From CAZNDN01 sp964571815 (lineage in GTDB: Bacteria; Fibrobacterota; Chitinivibrionia; Chitinivibrionales; WJKA01): DNA of 64,000 nucleotides. The stretch lies in the NCBI GenBank assembly GCA_964571815.1, contig CAZNDN010000003.1:18083-82082 (forward strand), written 5' to 3'. This document shows, in pieces, positions 27,613 through 36,149 of this stretch. Numbering within the stretch: position 1 is the stretch's first letter; the number at the start of each line of letters is the position of its first letter. Position numbers and translations under genes: made by a program. The notes under the pieces were generated by a model. That model did not search any database, was not told where the DNA came from, and worked only from the letters and a program-made list of their open reading frames with translations.

Positions 27613-30450
27613 TCAACTATCATTCAGCAGCGGCTTGAGGTAGGCGCCCGTAATGGAGGCCGGATTGGCCCCCAGTTCTTCCGGCGTTCCCGCGGCGACA
27701 ATCGTCCCTCCCTCGTCTCCACCCTCCGGCCCGAGATCGATGATGTGGTCGGCGCACTTGATCACATCGAGATTGTGTTCGATCACGATCACCGTATTGC
27801 CCTTGTCCACCAGTTCGGATACCAGCGCCATAAGCATGCGAATGTCCTCGAAATGAAGGCCTGTCGTGGGCTCATCGAGGATATAGAGCGTTTTCCCGGT
27901 GGAGCGTTTCGAGAGTTCCGCCGCCAACTTGATCCGCTGGGCTTCCCCTCCGGAGAGGGTGGTCGCGCGGCGTCCCAGATGAAGGTAGCCCAGGCCCACA
28001 CGGGACAGTACCGAAAGCTTTGACTTGACGGCGGGGATGCGGTCGAAAAAACTCAGCGCTTCGTCGACGGTCATGTTCAGCACGTCGGCGATGGTCTTTC
28101 CCTTGTACGCAACCTCCAGCGTCTCCCGGTTGTATCGTGACCCGCCGCAGGCTTCACACCGAACGTAGACATCGGGCAGGAAGTGCATTTCGATGCGTAT
28201 GACACCGTCACCCTGGCACGCCTCACATCGTCCGCCCTTGACATTGAACGTGAAACGTCCCGCCGAGTATCCCCGCATCCTGCTTTCGGGCAGCGACGCG
28301 AACAGGGAGCGGATCGGGTCGAATATCTTGGTGTATGTCGCGGGGTTTGACCGGGGTGTGCGACCGATGGGAGACTGGTCGATGTCGATAACCTTGTCAA
28401 GTTCACGAGCGTTGGTCAGGGAACCGAAAGGGAGCACGTCGCGCTTCGAGCCGTAGAGGCTTCGACAGAGGGCGGGATAGAGTGTCTGGTTGACCAGCGA
28501 ACTCTTCCCGGAGCCCGAAACGCCCGTCACGCACACAAGTTTACCCAGCGGCACCGCAACGGTGATTCCTTTGAGATTGTGCCCCGTAGCGTTCTTGAGC
28601 CTTATCACGGTGGCCGATCCCCGGCGGCGCCGACGAGGGAGCGGAACGGCTTTGCGGCCCGCCAGATACGCACCGGTGAGTGATGTGGGGTGAGCCCTGA
28701 TCCGTCGGGGCGGTCCCGCTGCAACGATACGGCCTCCGCCGACCCCCGCGCCGGGGCCCATATCCAACACATGATCGGCGGCTTCGATCGTTTCGCGGTC
28801 ATGCTCTATCACCACGACGGTATTACCCAGATCCCGCAAAGCATTCAGTGTTTCGAGCAGACGATGGTTGTCGCGCGGGTGGAGGCCGATACTGGGCTCG
28901 TCGAGCAGATATATGACGCCGGAGAGGCGGGAGCCGATCTGGGTTGCCAGGCGAATCCTCTGACTTTCTCCACCGGAGAGCGACGTAGCGCCTCTGTCCA
29001 GAGAAAGGTACGAGAGCCCTACGTTGGTCAGGAACTGAAACCGTTCCCGGACCTCATCCAGAACTCTGCGCGCGATTTCCCGGGAGTTCTCGGAAAGCTT
29101 CAGGTCCCGGACCGCCTCGGCGGCTTTCCCGATAGGCATTGCCGAAATGTCTGCGATAGTGTAAGGGCCGATACGGACGGCGAGACTTTCCTTCCGAAGC
29201 CTTGTTCCACGGCACTCAGGGCACGTGCGCCGGCTCATGAATCCTTCGATCCATTGTCGGATGTCTTCGGACGAGGAGTCCTTGTAACGTCGAAGGAGAT
29301 TCGGGATGACTCCCTCGAAGGGCCGTGTGAAATGCCCTTTTCCTTCACGGCTGCGCGCCTCCCAGCTCATTCTGACCTTCTCGCTGCCGCTTCCGTGGAG
29401 AATGATGCCCTGATGGCGGTCCGGAAGCTTTGCGAAAGGGCGATCTACGGCAATATCAAAATGCCGGCACACGGAATCGAGAATCTGGCGGCTCCAGCTT
29501 CCGGTTGTCGTCGCGGCGTTCCAGGGAACGATCGCTCCTTCCCGGAGCGACTTGCCCGTATCGGGTACGACCAGTTCCGGGTCAATCTCCAGCAGATGCC
29601 CCAGGCCCTTGCATTCCGGACATGCTCCAAAGGGGCTGTTGAAAGAGAACATCCGCGGTGAGAGTTCCTCGTAGGCGACACCACAGTCGGCACAGGTGAG
29701 CATCTCCGAGAATCGAAGCGTTTCCCCGCCAACCACATCGATGATGACCGACGAATCGGGGCTGAGCTTCAATGCCGTCTCCAGCGACTCGGTGACCCTG
29801 TTGCGAAGACCGGGACCGTGAGAAAGGCGGTCCACGACCACTTCGATCGAGTGCTTCTTCTGCTTTTCCGGGCGAAGCTCCTCGTCGAGTCCGTACACCC
29901 GACCGTCGATTCTGACCCTGACGTAGCCGTCCTTCCGAAGTCGCTCAAACAGCTCGCGATATTCTCCTTTCCGCCGTGAGACCAGGGGTGCAAGAATTTG
30001 ATACCGGGTTTTGTCCGGCAAGGCCATGACGCTGTCGGCGATCTCCTGCACCGTCTGCCGCGTGATCGGCTTGCCGCACGAGTAACACGTGGGCGTGCCG
30101 ACCCGGGCGAAAAGGAGGCGCAGATAATCGTGAATTTCGGTGACCGTACCGACCGTCGAGCGGGGGTTGTGTCCGCTGGTTTTCTGCCGGATGCAGATGG
30201 CCGGCGAGAGTCCGTCGATTGAGTCGACATCCGCTTTCTCCATGACACCCAGAAACTGACGGGCATAGGCCGAAAGCGATTCAACGTAGCGCCGACGGCC
30301 TTCGGAGTAAAGCGTGTCGATAGCCAGGGAGGACTTCCCCGAGCCCGACAGTCCCGTGACAACGGTGAGCCGATTCCGGGGTATCACCACCTCGATATTC
30401 TTCAGGTTGTGCTCCCGTGCTCCCTTGATGACAATGTCGGAGGTGTGCAT
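27613..30450 (-). CDS. uvrA: Excinuclease ABC subunit A
   Basis: Damage-recognition ATPase of nucleotide excision repair, 945 residues, full length. Two ABC ATPase modules are evident: first Walker A GLSGSGKSSLAIDT near the N-terminus with signature SLSGGESQRIRLA, and a second Walker A GVSGSGKSSLVNQT with signature TLSGGEAQRIKLA. Two zinc modules (CADCGVAYEE...CPECKG and CEACQGDG...CEACGG) are also present. It is the last gene of the minus-strand run starting with argF and may be co-transcribed with the response regulator gene 26 bases upstream. Confidence 0.97.
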   Translation of the reverse strand: MHTSDIVIKGAREHNLKNIEVVIPRNRLTVVTGLSGSGKSSLAIDTLYSEGRRRYVESLSAYARQFLGVMEKADVDSIDGLSPAICIRQKTSGHNPRSTVGTVTEIHDYLRLLFARVGTPTCYSCGKPITRQTVQEIADSVMALPDKTRYQILAPLVSRRKGEYRELFERLRKDGYVRVRIDGRVYGLDEELRPEKQKKHSIEVVVDRLSHGPGLRNRVTESLETALKLSPDSSVIIDVVGGETLRFSEMLTCADCGVAYEELSPRMFSFNSPFGACPECKGLGHLLEIDPELVVPDTGKSLREGAIVPWNAATTTGSWSRQILDSVCRHFDIAVDRPFAKLPDRHQGIILHGSGSEKVRMSWEARSREGKGHFTRPFEGVIPNLLRRYKDSSSEDIRQWIEGFMSRRTCPECRGTRLRKESLAVRIGPYTIADISAMPIGKAAEAVRDLKLSENSREIARRVLDEVRERFQFLTNVGLSYLSLDRGATSLSGGESQRIRLATQIGSRLSGVIYLLDEPSIGLHPRDNHRLLETLNALRDLGNTVVVIEHDRETIEAADHVLDMGPGAGVGGGRIVAAGPPRRIRAHPTSLTGAYLAGRKAVPLPRRRRRGSATVIRLKNATGHNLKGITVAVPLGKLVCVTGVSGSGKSSLVNQTLYPALCRSLYGSKRDVLPFGSLTNARELDKVIDIDQSPIGRTPRSNPATYTKIFDPIRSLFASLPESRMRGYSAGRFTFNVKGGRCEACQGDGVIRIEMHFLPDVYVRCEACGGSRYNRETLEVAYKGKTIADVLNMTVDEALSFFDRIPAVKSKLSVLSRVGLGYLHLGRRATTLSGGEAQRIKLAAELSKRSTGKTLYILDEPTTGLHFEDIRMLMALVSELVDKGNTVIVIEHNLDVIKCADHIIDLGPEGGDEGGTIVAAGTPEELGANPASITGAYLKPLLNDS

Positions 30451-30476
30451 GATGCCCGGTCGTGCGGGAGAATGAG

Positions 30477-30902
30477 TCAGTCGGAGGCAGCCGTCTTCAG
30501 CAGCTCACGATGGTAGTCGATCCAGGACCGCTGAACCCCTTCGGCGAGCTTGGTCCGGTCAAACGGTTTGAAATAGAAAGGACACCGCATGCTTCGGTTT
30601 ATCTTGACGAGCGTATGCTTGGGGTTGTATCCGAAACCGGTCATGAGCGCTACCCGGCAGGCGGCTTCCCGACGGCGGAGTGTCGTCACGAATTCGTAGC
30701 CGTCCATGTCGGGCATGGCAATGTCGGTGAGCACGAGAAAATACTCGCGCCGTCCTACCTCTTCAAGCGCACGGAGGCTCGAAGATACAGAGGTAACGCT
30801 CCAGCCCAGGGATCCAAGAAAGATCCCCAGGAAGTCCAGCACATCTTCCTCGTCGTCAACAACCAGAATACGGTTGTTACTGATTTTTCTTGAAGAGTTC
30901 AT
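30477..30902 (-). CDS. Response regulator receiver-domain protein (second of pair)
   Basis: 141 residues, a stand-alone receiver domain. Acidic pair Asp16/Asp17 (VVDDEED), phosphoacceptor Asp60 (VLTDIAMPDMDG), Thr88 (LMTGF) and Lys112 (FYFKPF) are all in place. About 25 residues follow with no output domain. Start ATG 30902 lies inside the end of the preceding gene (26-base overlap); a longer reading to 30953 would overlap further. With the neighbouring receiver, the KaiC-like ATPase and two small membrane proteins it forms a signalling module that lacks a histidine kinase nearby. Confidence 0.88.
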   Translation of the reverse strand: MNSSRKISNNRILVVDDEEDVLDFLGIFLGSLGWSVTSVSSSLRALEEVGRREYFLVLTDIAMPDMDGYEFVTTLRRREAACRVALMTGFGYNPKHTLVKINRSMRCPFYFKPFDRTKLAEGVQRSWIDYHRELLKTAASD

Positions 30903-31254
30903 CGGTTTTGTCGAGGAGTTCCTGTTTGCCGAACGGCTTGGTGATGTAGGCATCGGCTTTCATGACGTGGAGCCCGACCATTTCGTCGAAGCCCGCCGAT
31001 TTGGCGGTGAGGATGGCGATGGGCACCTTTGAAAACTCCGGGTCCTTTCGTATCTGCTTGAACACCTGCCACCCGTCAATGTTGGGCATCAGAAGGTCAA
31101 GCAGAATTGCGTCGGGACGGTACTCCCGCACCTTCCGGAACGCTTCCCGCGGATCCAGAACCGTCCGCACCTCGTAATCACGGGTTTCAAGAACCAGCTT
31201 CACCAGGTCCGCAATGTCCCGTTCGTCTTCAACTACCAGGATTCTGCGTTTCAT
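30877..31254 (-). CDS. Response regulator receiver-domain protein (first of pair)
   Basis: 125 residues, a CheY-like receiver with no output domain. It has Glu9/Asp10 (VVEDERD), phosphoacceptor Asp53 (LLDLLMPNIDG), Thr83 (ILTAKS) and Lys106 (YITKPFG). The start at 31254 (MKRRILVVED) is the normal receiver start; longer in-frame readings are unlikely. It follows two small membrane-protein genes and precedes a second receiver. Single-domain receivers of this type usually act through protein contacts, here perhaps with the KaiC-like ATPase. Confidence 0.9.
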   Translation of the reverse strand: MKRRILVVEDERDIADLVKLVLETRDYEVRTVLDPREAFRKVREYRPDAILLDLLMPNIDGWQVFKQIRKDPEFSKVPIAILTAKSAGFDEMVGLHVMKADAYITKPFGKQELLDKTDELFKKNQ

Positions 31255-31265
31255 GACAGGGCTTC

Positions 31266-31568
31266 CTATCGTTTGAAGAACTCGGAAAACAGCCAGCTCC
31301 AGTAGCGCAGGCAAACGGCCAGGGCTGCCAACCCGGCCCCGCACCGAAGGCTCATCGTCAGGGTCCGGGAACCGCCGAGACCCGCGCCAAAACGCAATGT
31401 GTCAAGGGTAAACGCGGCGAATACCGTCGCCGAGGTTGCGTAGAGAACTCTGTAGTAGGGAAAAATCTTGAGAGCTTCGCCCAGCCGCCGGCTCAGATAC
31501 GAAAGTACCAGCATGAGTGCAATGGCTGCGATGTCGTAGAGAAAGAGATAATCCCCGATGTGTGTCAC
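31266..31568 (-). CDS. Small hypothetical membrane protein
   Basis: 100 residues with three predicted hydrophobic helices (about 8-25, 42-60 and 72-92; for example YLFLYDIAAIALMLVLSYL). I recognise no family. The gene is separated from the previous small membrane-protein gene by one base and from the receiver gene by 11 bases, so it belongs to the same transcript. The pair of about 100-residue membrane proteins may form a hetero-oligomer that links the KaiC/receiver module to the membrane. Confidence 0.65.
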   Translation of the reverse strand: MTHIGDYLFLYDIAAIALMLVLSYLSRRLGEALKIFPYYRVLYATSATVFAAFTLDTLRFGAGLGGSRTLTMSLRCGAGLAALAVCLRYWSWLFSEFFKR

Positions 31569-31569
31569 G

Positions 31570-31878
31570 CTACTTTCGGACCCGTTTCATGGTGTAATAG
31601 AGGCTGACCGAATTCCATGCCGAAGCCACACCGCCGGCGCTTACCAGAAAGACCCGCAACAGAGTTAACGTGCTCGAATCCTCATGAAAAAGACCCAACG
31701 TAACCGCCAGCACCGCCCCGGCAATTGCCGCCCCGAGGAAGCCCGCCCGGGGAGAATGCTCTTTGAATTTCTGTTGATAGAACGTCGCGATAAGATAGCA
31801 GAACACGTTCAAACCTGCAACCAGGGCGGCGTAAGCGGCCAGGAGTGCCGCAACCGTGGGCGGAGGCGTAAGGCTCAT
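31570..31878 (-). CDS. Small hypothetical membrane protein
   Basis: 102 residues, three hydrophobic segments (AALLAAYAALVAGLNVFCYL, then GFLGAAIAGAVLAVTLGLF and VFLVSAGGVASAWNSVSLYY) and a basic C-terminus (KRVRK). No recognisable family. Its ATG overlaps the stop of the KaiC-like gene (ATGA), so translational coupling with that ATPase is likely, and the next gene begins one base after its own stop. Confidence 0.65.
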   Translation of the reverse strand: MSLTPPPTVAALLAAYAALVAGLNVFCYLIATFYQQKFKEHSPRAGFLGAAIAGAVLAVTLGLFHEDSSTLTLLRVFLVSAGGVASAWNSVSLYYTMKRVRK

Positions 31879-32651
31879 GCTTTCTTACCGAATACGTTGA
31901 CAAAGGCATCCTGGGGAGTGGAATGCGTGATCCCGCTCATGATCCCTTCGCGGCCGCTGAATTTCGCCTCGACCTCGATACCGTGGGAGGCAATCCGGAA
32001 GCAGCGGATGTCCTTGTGGTGATCACTTCCCCGCATTTTGAGTATGATAAGCGCTTTTTGTATTTCGCTGTCGATTTCGACGTAGCGCAACAGCCAGTAA
32101 GAGTCGACAATGAAAGGTATCTTGCTGGTGACGTGACTTACCTGCCCCAGCAGGCTGTCGTTTTCCCTGAGCAGCACCCCCGTGACTTCTTCACGTTTCA
32201 GCGAATTGACGAACTTCCGTTCGATGTCCCGAAGTTCGTATTCGTCGATTGAAAGTCCTTCGAAATGGGTCATACTGTCCACGGCCACGCGCTTGATTCC
32301 CATTTCCTCTATGAGAGAAACAAATTGCCCGTCGAGCTTCTCGATTTCGCTCAGGGTTGTCTGGGGGTCGGAGAAAATGATCTTCAGCATTCCTTCCGAT
32401 TCCAGCTTCTTGAAATCCCAGCCGAACTGCATGGCATCATGGTAGTACTGTTGAGGGAATTCCTCGAAAGTGATGATCAGTCCGGGTTCCTTGTACTTCG
32501 TTATACCGTTGTATATGAACTGCATTGCCAGCGTGCTCTTTCCGGTACCGGGCGCACCTTCGATAAGGTTGGCGCTTCCGGGAAGAAACCCGCCCATCAG
32601 CATCTTGTCCAGCGGCTTGATCCCAAAAGGTATTCGAGGTTCTTTCTTCAT
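31875..32651 (-). CDS. KaiC-like RecA-superfamily ATPase
   Basis: 258 residues, a single KaiC domain. Walker A is GAPGTGKST (32-40), the catalytic glutamate pair is TFEE (Glu63, Glu64) and Walker B is RVAVDS (121-126), all typical of KaiC/RadA-like ATPases. Cyanobacterial KaiC has two such domains; this single-domain form occurs widely in archaea and bacteria, often next to two-component genes. ATG 32651 follows AAGG at about 8 bases. There is no KaiA or KaiB nearby, so a clock is not implied; a switch coupled to the neighbouring receivers is more likely. It lies 43 bases after argF. Confidence 0.85.
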   Translation of the reverse strand: MKKEPRIPFGIKPLDKMLMGGFLPGSANLIEGAPGTGKSTLAMQFIYNGITKYKEPGLIITFEEFPQQYYHDAMQFGWDFKKLESEGMLKIIFSDPQTTLSEIEKLDGQFVSLIEEMGIKRVAVDSMTHFEGLSIDEYELRDIERKFVNSLKREEVTGVLLRENDSLLGQVSHVTSKIPFIVDSYWLLRYVEIDSEIQKALIILKMRGSDHHKDIRCFRIASHGIEVEAKFSGREGIMSGITHSTPQDAFVNVFGKKA

Positions 32652-32694
32652 ACATACACCTTCTTCCGTGCAAAGTTGGCTCGAATGACAGTGC

Positions 32695-33618
32695 TCACGT
32701 AAAAATACGTACGATCACGGCCTTCTGTACATAGAGCCTGTTTTCGGCCTCGTCAAAAGCGATGCAGCGAGGCGAATCAAGTACTTCCCCCGTGATCTCC
32801 TCTCCCCGGTGCGCGGGCAGGCAGTGGGAAACCAGGGCCTCCGCGGGTGCCTCGGAGAGGAGGTTCTTGTTGACTTGATATGAAGCGAACGCCTTTTCGC
32901 GCCGGGATTTTTCCTGCTCCTGGCCCATGCTGGTCCAGACGTCGGTATAGATAATTGAGGCGTTCGCGACCGCCTCGCGAGGCTCTCGAACGATTTTAAT
33001 CTCCGAGCCGGTGGAGGAAGCGATACGACGGCACTGCTCGACGGTTTCTTCCGGAGGAGCATAGCCGTCGGGACAGGCCAGGGTGAAGCTGTATCCCAGC
33101 CTGGCGCAGACAACCATGATCGACACACACACATTGTTGCCGTCGCCGACGAAAGCTGTGTTGATGTGTTTTTCGTCGGAAAGGTGCTCGCGTACCGTGA
33201 GGGCAAAGGCCAGCGCCTGGCACGGGTGGAACCGGTCGGTCAGGGCGTTGACCACCGGCGCCGAACACCTCCGGGCCAGCTCCTCCAGCGTCTCATGAGC
33301 GTACGTTCGAGCGACGATAAGATGAACCCAGCGGTCAAGGTTGCGCGCAACGTCGGCCACGGTCTCGCGCTTGCCGAGCTGGACCATGTGCGGCTCCAGA
33401 TTAAGAGGGTGGCCGCCGAGTTCGTGAATGCCGGTTTCGAACGTGATTCGTGTTCGCAGTGAAGGCTTTTCAAAGAGTAAGACTCCCGTACGCCTGCTCA
33501 GCACCTGTGGCTCGTCGCAAAGACGACGCGCCTTGAGGTCGCGGGCAAGACGGAGCGTCTTATCTATCCGCTCCGAGGAGAAATCCATTAACGTGAGGAG
33601 ATCTTTTCCCGTATCCAT
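32695..33618 (-). CDS. argF: Ornithine carbamoyltransferase
   Basis: Makes citrulline from ornithine and carbamoyl phosphate in arginine synthesis. 307 residues, with the carbamoyl phosphate motif KPSLRTR, the HPCQ motif (DRFHPCQALA) and the ornithine-site motif HCLPAHRGEE. I set the start at ATG 33618 (MDTGKDLL); the longer reading to 33687 is unlikely. It is the first gene of the minus-strand run leading to the KaiC module and uvrA; whether it belongs functionally to that module is doubtful. Confidence 0.93.
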   Translation of the reverse strand: MDTGKDLLTLMDFSSERIDKTLRLARDLKARRLCDEPQVLSRRTGVLLFEKPSLRTRITFETGIHELGGHPLNLEPHMVQLGKRETVADVARNLDRWVHLIVARTYAHETLEELARRCSAPVVNALTDRFHPCQALAFALTVREHLSDEKHINTAFVGDGNNVCVSIMVVCARLGYSFTLACPDGYAPPEETVEQCRRIASSTGSEIKIVREPREAVANASIIYTDVWTSMGQEQEKSRREKAFASYQVNKNLLSEAPAEALVSHCLPAHRGEEITGEVLDSPRCIAFDEAENRLYVQKAVIVRIFT

Positions 33619-34012
33619 CAAACACCCCGGCACTGCGTGCCGACCTGTTCCTGTCGCGGAATGGAACCACAAGGATGTAAAATACATGTTTCTGCCCTCG
33701 CATGTAGATCCGGGGGGCGAAGAGCATGGCCCTGTTTACAGTCTACCCTGGCCGGCTTCGGGCACTCGCCCAAATTCAAACGTGTGTTGGTTGCGACGGA
33801 TGCGATCAACTATATTTGCTTTGTCAAACGACTGCGTTCGTCGATTCCATCAACTGACTGTTTCGGAGGGGAGGTACGCCAACACAATACCGAAGGTGCA
33901 TGCAACACACTGTCGAAATGAGAGTTACGGAGATACACTGAGTCCGTAACATGAAAACACGATCTCAGGATGACATCTCCGAGACCGCACATGCAAGCGA
34001 GGAGGCGTCCAG
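33619..34012. other. Intergenic region between divergent argF and spoVG
   Basis: About 390 bases with no convincing gene; short ORFs here lack family resemblance. It should carry both divergent promoters. A possible plus-strand promoter is TTGGTT (33787-33792), an 18-base spacer and TATATT (33811-33816), which would leave a long leader of about 190 bases for spoVG. Confidence 0.4.
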
Positions 34013-34351
34013 GTGGAAATCACAGAAGTACGCATCAGCCTGAGAGACGAAGACAAGCTCAAAGCTTTCGCCAGCATCACGTTTGACGATTGCTTTGTTG
34101 TCAGGGGCTTGAAGGTGATAAACGGTTCCGAAGGGTACTTCGTGTCGATGCCCAGTAGGAAGCACAAGGACGGCACCTACCATGACATTGCACACCCGAT
34201 CAACAACGAGATGAGGAAGAGAATCGAGGATGAGGTGCTTGATGCATTCGAGAACGCCGTGAACGGGCGGCATGCAACGGAGCAGGCGGCAAAGGTGACG
34301 ATGGAATCCGGGGGAGGAGATTTCAACGGCCGGAGGGGTGTCTCCGGCTGA
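34013..34351 (+). CDS. spoVG: SpoVG family protein
   Basis: 112 residues. The first 85 or so match SpoVG: EITEVRISLRDEDKLKAFAS, DDCFVVRGLKVI, FVSMPSRK and YHDIAHPI segments. In Firmicutes and spirochaetes SpoVG is a site-specific nucleic-acid-binding regulator; its role elsewhere is open. The start codon is GTG 34013, with GAGGAGG (33999-34005) seven bases upstream. A strong terminator follows at 34382-34421, so it is probably monocistronic. The glycine-rich tail after residue 95 is not part of the core fold. Confidence 0.92.
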   Translation: MEITEVRISLRDEDKLKAFASITFDDCFVVRGLKVINGSEGYFVSMPSRKHKDGTYHDIAHPINNEMRKRIEDEVLDAFENAVNGRHATEQAAKVTMESGGGDFNGRRGVSG

Positions 34352-34381
34352 CCCTTGAGCTTTTCGTCGAACGCAATCGAA

Positions 34382-34421
34382 GGGGCGTTCACCGCTCGAA
34401 CGGCGAACGCCCCGTTTCTTT
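34382..34421 (+). terminator. Rho-independent terminator after spoVG
   Basis: A GGGGCGTTC arm (34382-34390) pairs with GAACGCCCC (34405-34413); the stem continues inside with an internal mismatch (CCG with CGG) and closes a short loop. A T-rich tail (GTTTCTTT, 34414-34421) follows. Confidence 0.85.
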
Positions 34422-34448
34422 GAGTGAATTGGGATGGTGCCTTTGTGT

Positions 34449-34477
34449 TTGCTGGAGAGCATGTGCTATTTTATAAG
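34449..34477 (+). promoter_or_regulatory. Sigma-70-type promoter of the tRNA-Gln gene
   Basis: TTGCTG (34449-34454), a spacer of exactly 17 bases and TATAAG (34472-34477). The expected start point lies about 20 bases before the tRNA, right after the spoVG terminator, so the tRNA has its own promoter. Confidence 0.6.
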
Positions 34478-34503
34478 ATTTCGCGTCTACGGAACAGGCC
34501 CGG

Positions 34504-34578
34504 TGGGGCGTCGACAAGCGGTAAGTCACATGGTTTTGGTCCATGTATTCGGAGGTTCGAATCCTCCCGCCCCAGCCA
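34504..34578 (+). tRNA. tRNA-Gln (anticodon TTG)
   Basis: 75 bases including an encoded CCA (34576-34578). The acceptor arm TGGGGCG pairs with CGCCCCA. The anticodon stem CATGG/CCATG holds the loop TTTTGGT, with anticodon TTG at 34536-34538. The T arm is GGAGG-TTCGAAT-CCTCC. The cloverleaf is complete and the D arm is plausible. Confidence 0.93.
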
Positions 34579-34673
34579 TAACCCCCGATTCGGAAGAAAA
34601 GGCGGGGAAGCAGGCCCCGGAGGCTGATATCCGTGAGCGACAACGGTAACGCCATACAGTAGGAGGATTGACG

Positions 34674-35348
34674 GTGGATATCATCAAACTTACAACCCGT
34701 CCGCGAGCCAACCCCGGTAAAGCCGGTGCGCGAGCGGCACGTACCCAGGGCTGGATCCCGGCGGTGTACTACGGAAGAGGACGGGAAACGAAGAGCCTGG
34801 AAGTCAGCGGACACGATTTCTGGAAGCTGATGCGTGACAGGAAGTTATCCCATCTGGTCGATATCGGCATCTCGGGGGAAAAGGATTCCGTGGCAATCAT
34901 CAAGGAGGTCCAGAGGGATGTTTTGAAAAAGGACGGGGTCCTTCACGTTGACTTCCAGCATGTCTCCATGGACGAGAAGATCACGGTTCGTATACCGGTT
35001 CATATCAACGGTGTACCGGTGGGTGTGAAGGACGGCGGCGGCATTCTGGGCCATCCGGTGCGGGAGATTCTCGTGGAGTGTTTTCCCATGAACATACCGG
35101 AGAGGGTTGATGTTGATGTTTCCGAGCTTCAGATCGGAGATTCGATTCATGTCAGGGACCTCAGCGTTGTGGACGCGGAGATAAAGGACTCGCCCGATGA
35201 AGTTGTTGCTACGGTCTCGCCGCCTGTGAAAGAGGAAGAGCCGGTGGTAGAGGCAGCCGAAGGTGGAGAGGGCGAGGAGGGTGCTGAAGGTGGTGAAGGG
35301 GAAGGAGAGCAGCAGGAGAAAGAAGCCGACGCTTCACAGGAACAGTGA
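34674..35348 (+). CDS. rplY: 50S ribosomal protein L25/Ctc (TL5-type)
   Basis: 224 residues, the long two-domain Ctc/TL5 form that binds 5S rRNA. The N-terminal L25 domain has KAGARAARTQGWIPAVYYG, and a TL5 beta domain follows at about 95-185 (VRIPVHINGVPVGVKDGGGI and LSVVDAEIKDSPDEVVATVS). The last 35 residues are a Glu/Gly-rich tail of the kind common in these proteins. Start GTG 34674 has AGGAGG at 34661-34666 with 7-base spacing; an in-frame TTG at 34668 would be too close. pth follows, the classical ctc-pth order. Confidence 0.93.
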   Translation: MDIIKLTTRPRANPGKAGARAARTQGWIPAVYYGRGRETKSLEVSGHDFWKLMRDRKLSHLVDIGISGEKDSVAIIKEVQRDVLKKDGVLHVDFQHVSMDEKITVRIPVHINGVPVGVKDGGGILGHPVREILVECFPMNIPERVDVDVSELQIGDSIHVRDLSVVDAEIKDSPDEVVATVSPPVKEEEPVVEAAEGGEGEEGAEGGEGEGEQQEKEADASQEQ

Positions 35349-35366
35349 TCGCAATGCTACACGTGT

Positions 35367-35999
35367 TTGCGCCTGGTGGACGGTGTGTGGCTGGTTGATT
35401 GGATAGCGCGGCGACCCGCGCTTCCTGCATCCGTGCAGTGGCTTCTTTTCGGGATCGGCAATCCCGGCGGGCGCTACCGGTACACTCGTCACAACGCCGG
35501 TTTTATGGTAATCGACGAGGTTTCGAGGAGGCTTTGCCGGGCCTCCCGCATCCGGGAAGTTGATCGGGCAAGGGTTTGCTGGGGCACTACCCCGAAGGGG
35601 TACTCGGTCGTGTGCGCCAAACCGCTAACGTTCGTCAACTGCTCCGGCGAATCTTTCGAGTTGCTGACAAAGCGGTGGAGGTTGGAGCCGAGACAGTGCC
35701 TGGTTGTCGTCGACGACTTTCATCTTCCGGTGGGCACGCTTCGGATCAGGGGCGGTGGCTCCGACGGCGGCCACAGGGGGCTTCAGTCGATTGCGGAGAA
35801 AAGCGGTACCACTATCCCCCGCCTGAGGGTAGGTATCGGTCCGGTGCCGGCGGGGATAAGGACTGTGGATTTTGTTCTCGGCCGGTTTGGTCCCGAAGAA
35901 AAGGCGGCTTTCGGAACAAGTGTCTCCAAAGCGGCTGATGCCGTGTTGACCTGCATCGAAGGTGGGCTGAATGCGGCGATGAATTCCTATAACGGGTAG
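35367..35999 (+). CDS. pth: Peptidyl-tRNA hydrolase
   Basis: Recycles peptidyl-tRNA. The core is typical: FGIGNPGGRYRYTRHNAGF with the catalytic histidine, KPLTFVNCSG (usually KPxTxMNxSG), VVVDDFHLPVG (family D-D-x-D/H) and GGSDGGHRGLQSI. 210 residues from a TTG at 35367 is only one reading. No start has a good ribosome-binding site, and the true start may be a GTG as late as 35433 (just before QWLLFGIGNPGG), giving about 188 residues. It follows L25 as in many bacteria. Confidence 0.88.
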   Translation: MRLVDGVWLVDWIARRPALPASVQWLLFGIGNPGGRYRYTRHNAGFMVIDEVSRRLCRASRIREVDRARVCWGTTPKGYSVVCAKPLTFVNCSGESFELLTKRWRLEPRQCLVVVDDFHLPVGTLRIRGGGSDGGHRGLQSIAEKSGTTIPRLRVGIGPVPAGIRTVDFVLGRFGPEEKAAFGTSVSKAADAVLTCIEGGLNAAMNSYNG

Positions 36000-36149
36000 A
36001 TGGAAGCATGGTTGTAAGGTGTCGGTGTAATATCGAGCGGGCACGCGGTCGAAGAGCAGAAGAGCCGGCATCGAATACAGCGACTGTCCCTATCCCAATC
36101 CTGCCCGGTTGTTCACGCGGCCGGGCCACTTGACCAAAGGAGGTTTGGC

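Noticed and set aside
31875..32651. A circadian clock locus
   Set aside because: KaiC is single-domain and no KaiA or KaiB gene is present.
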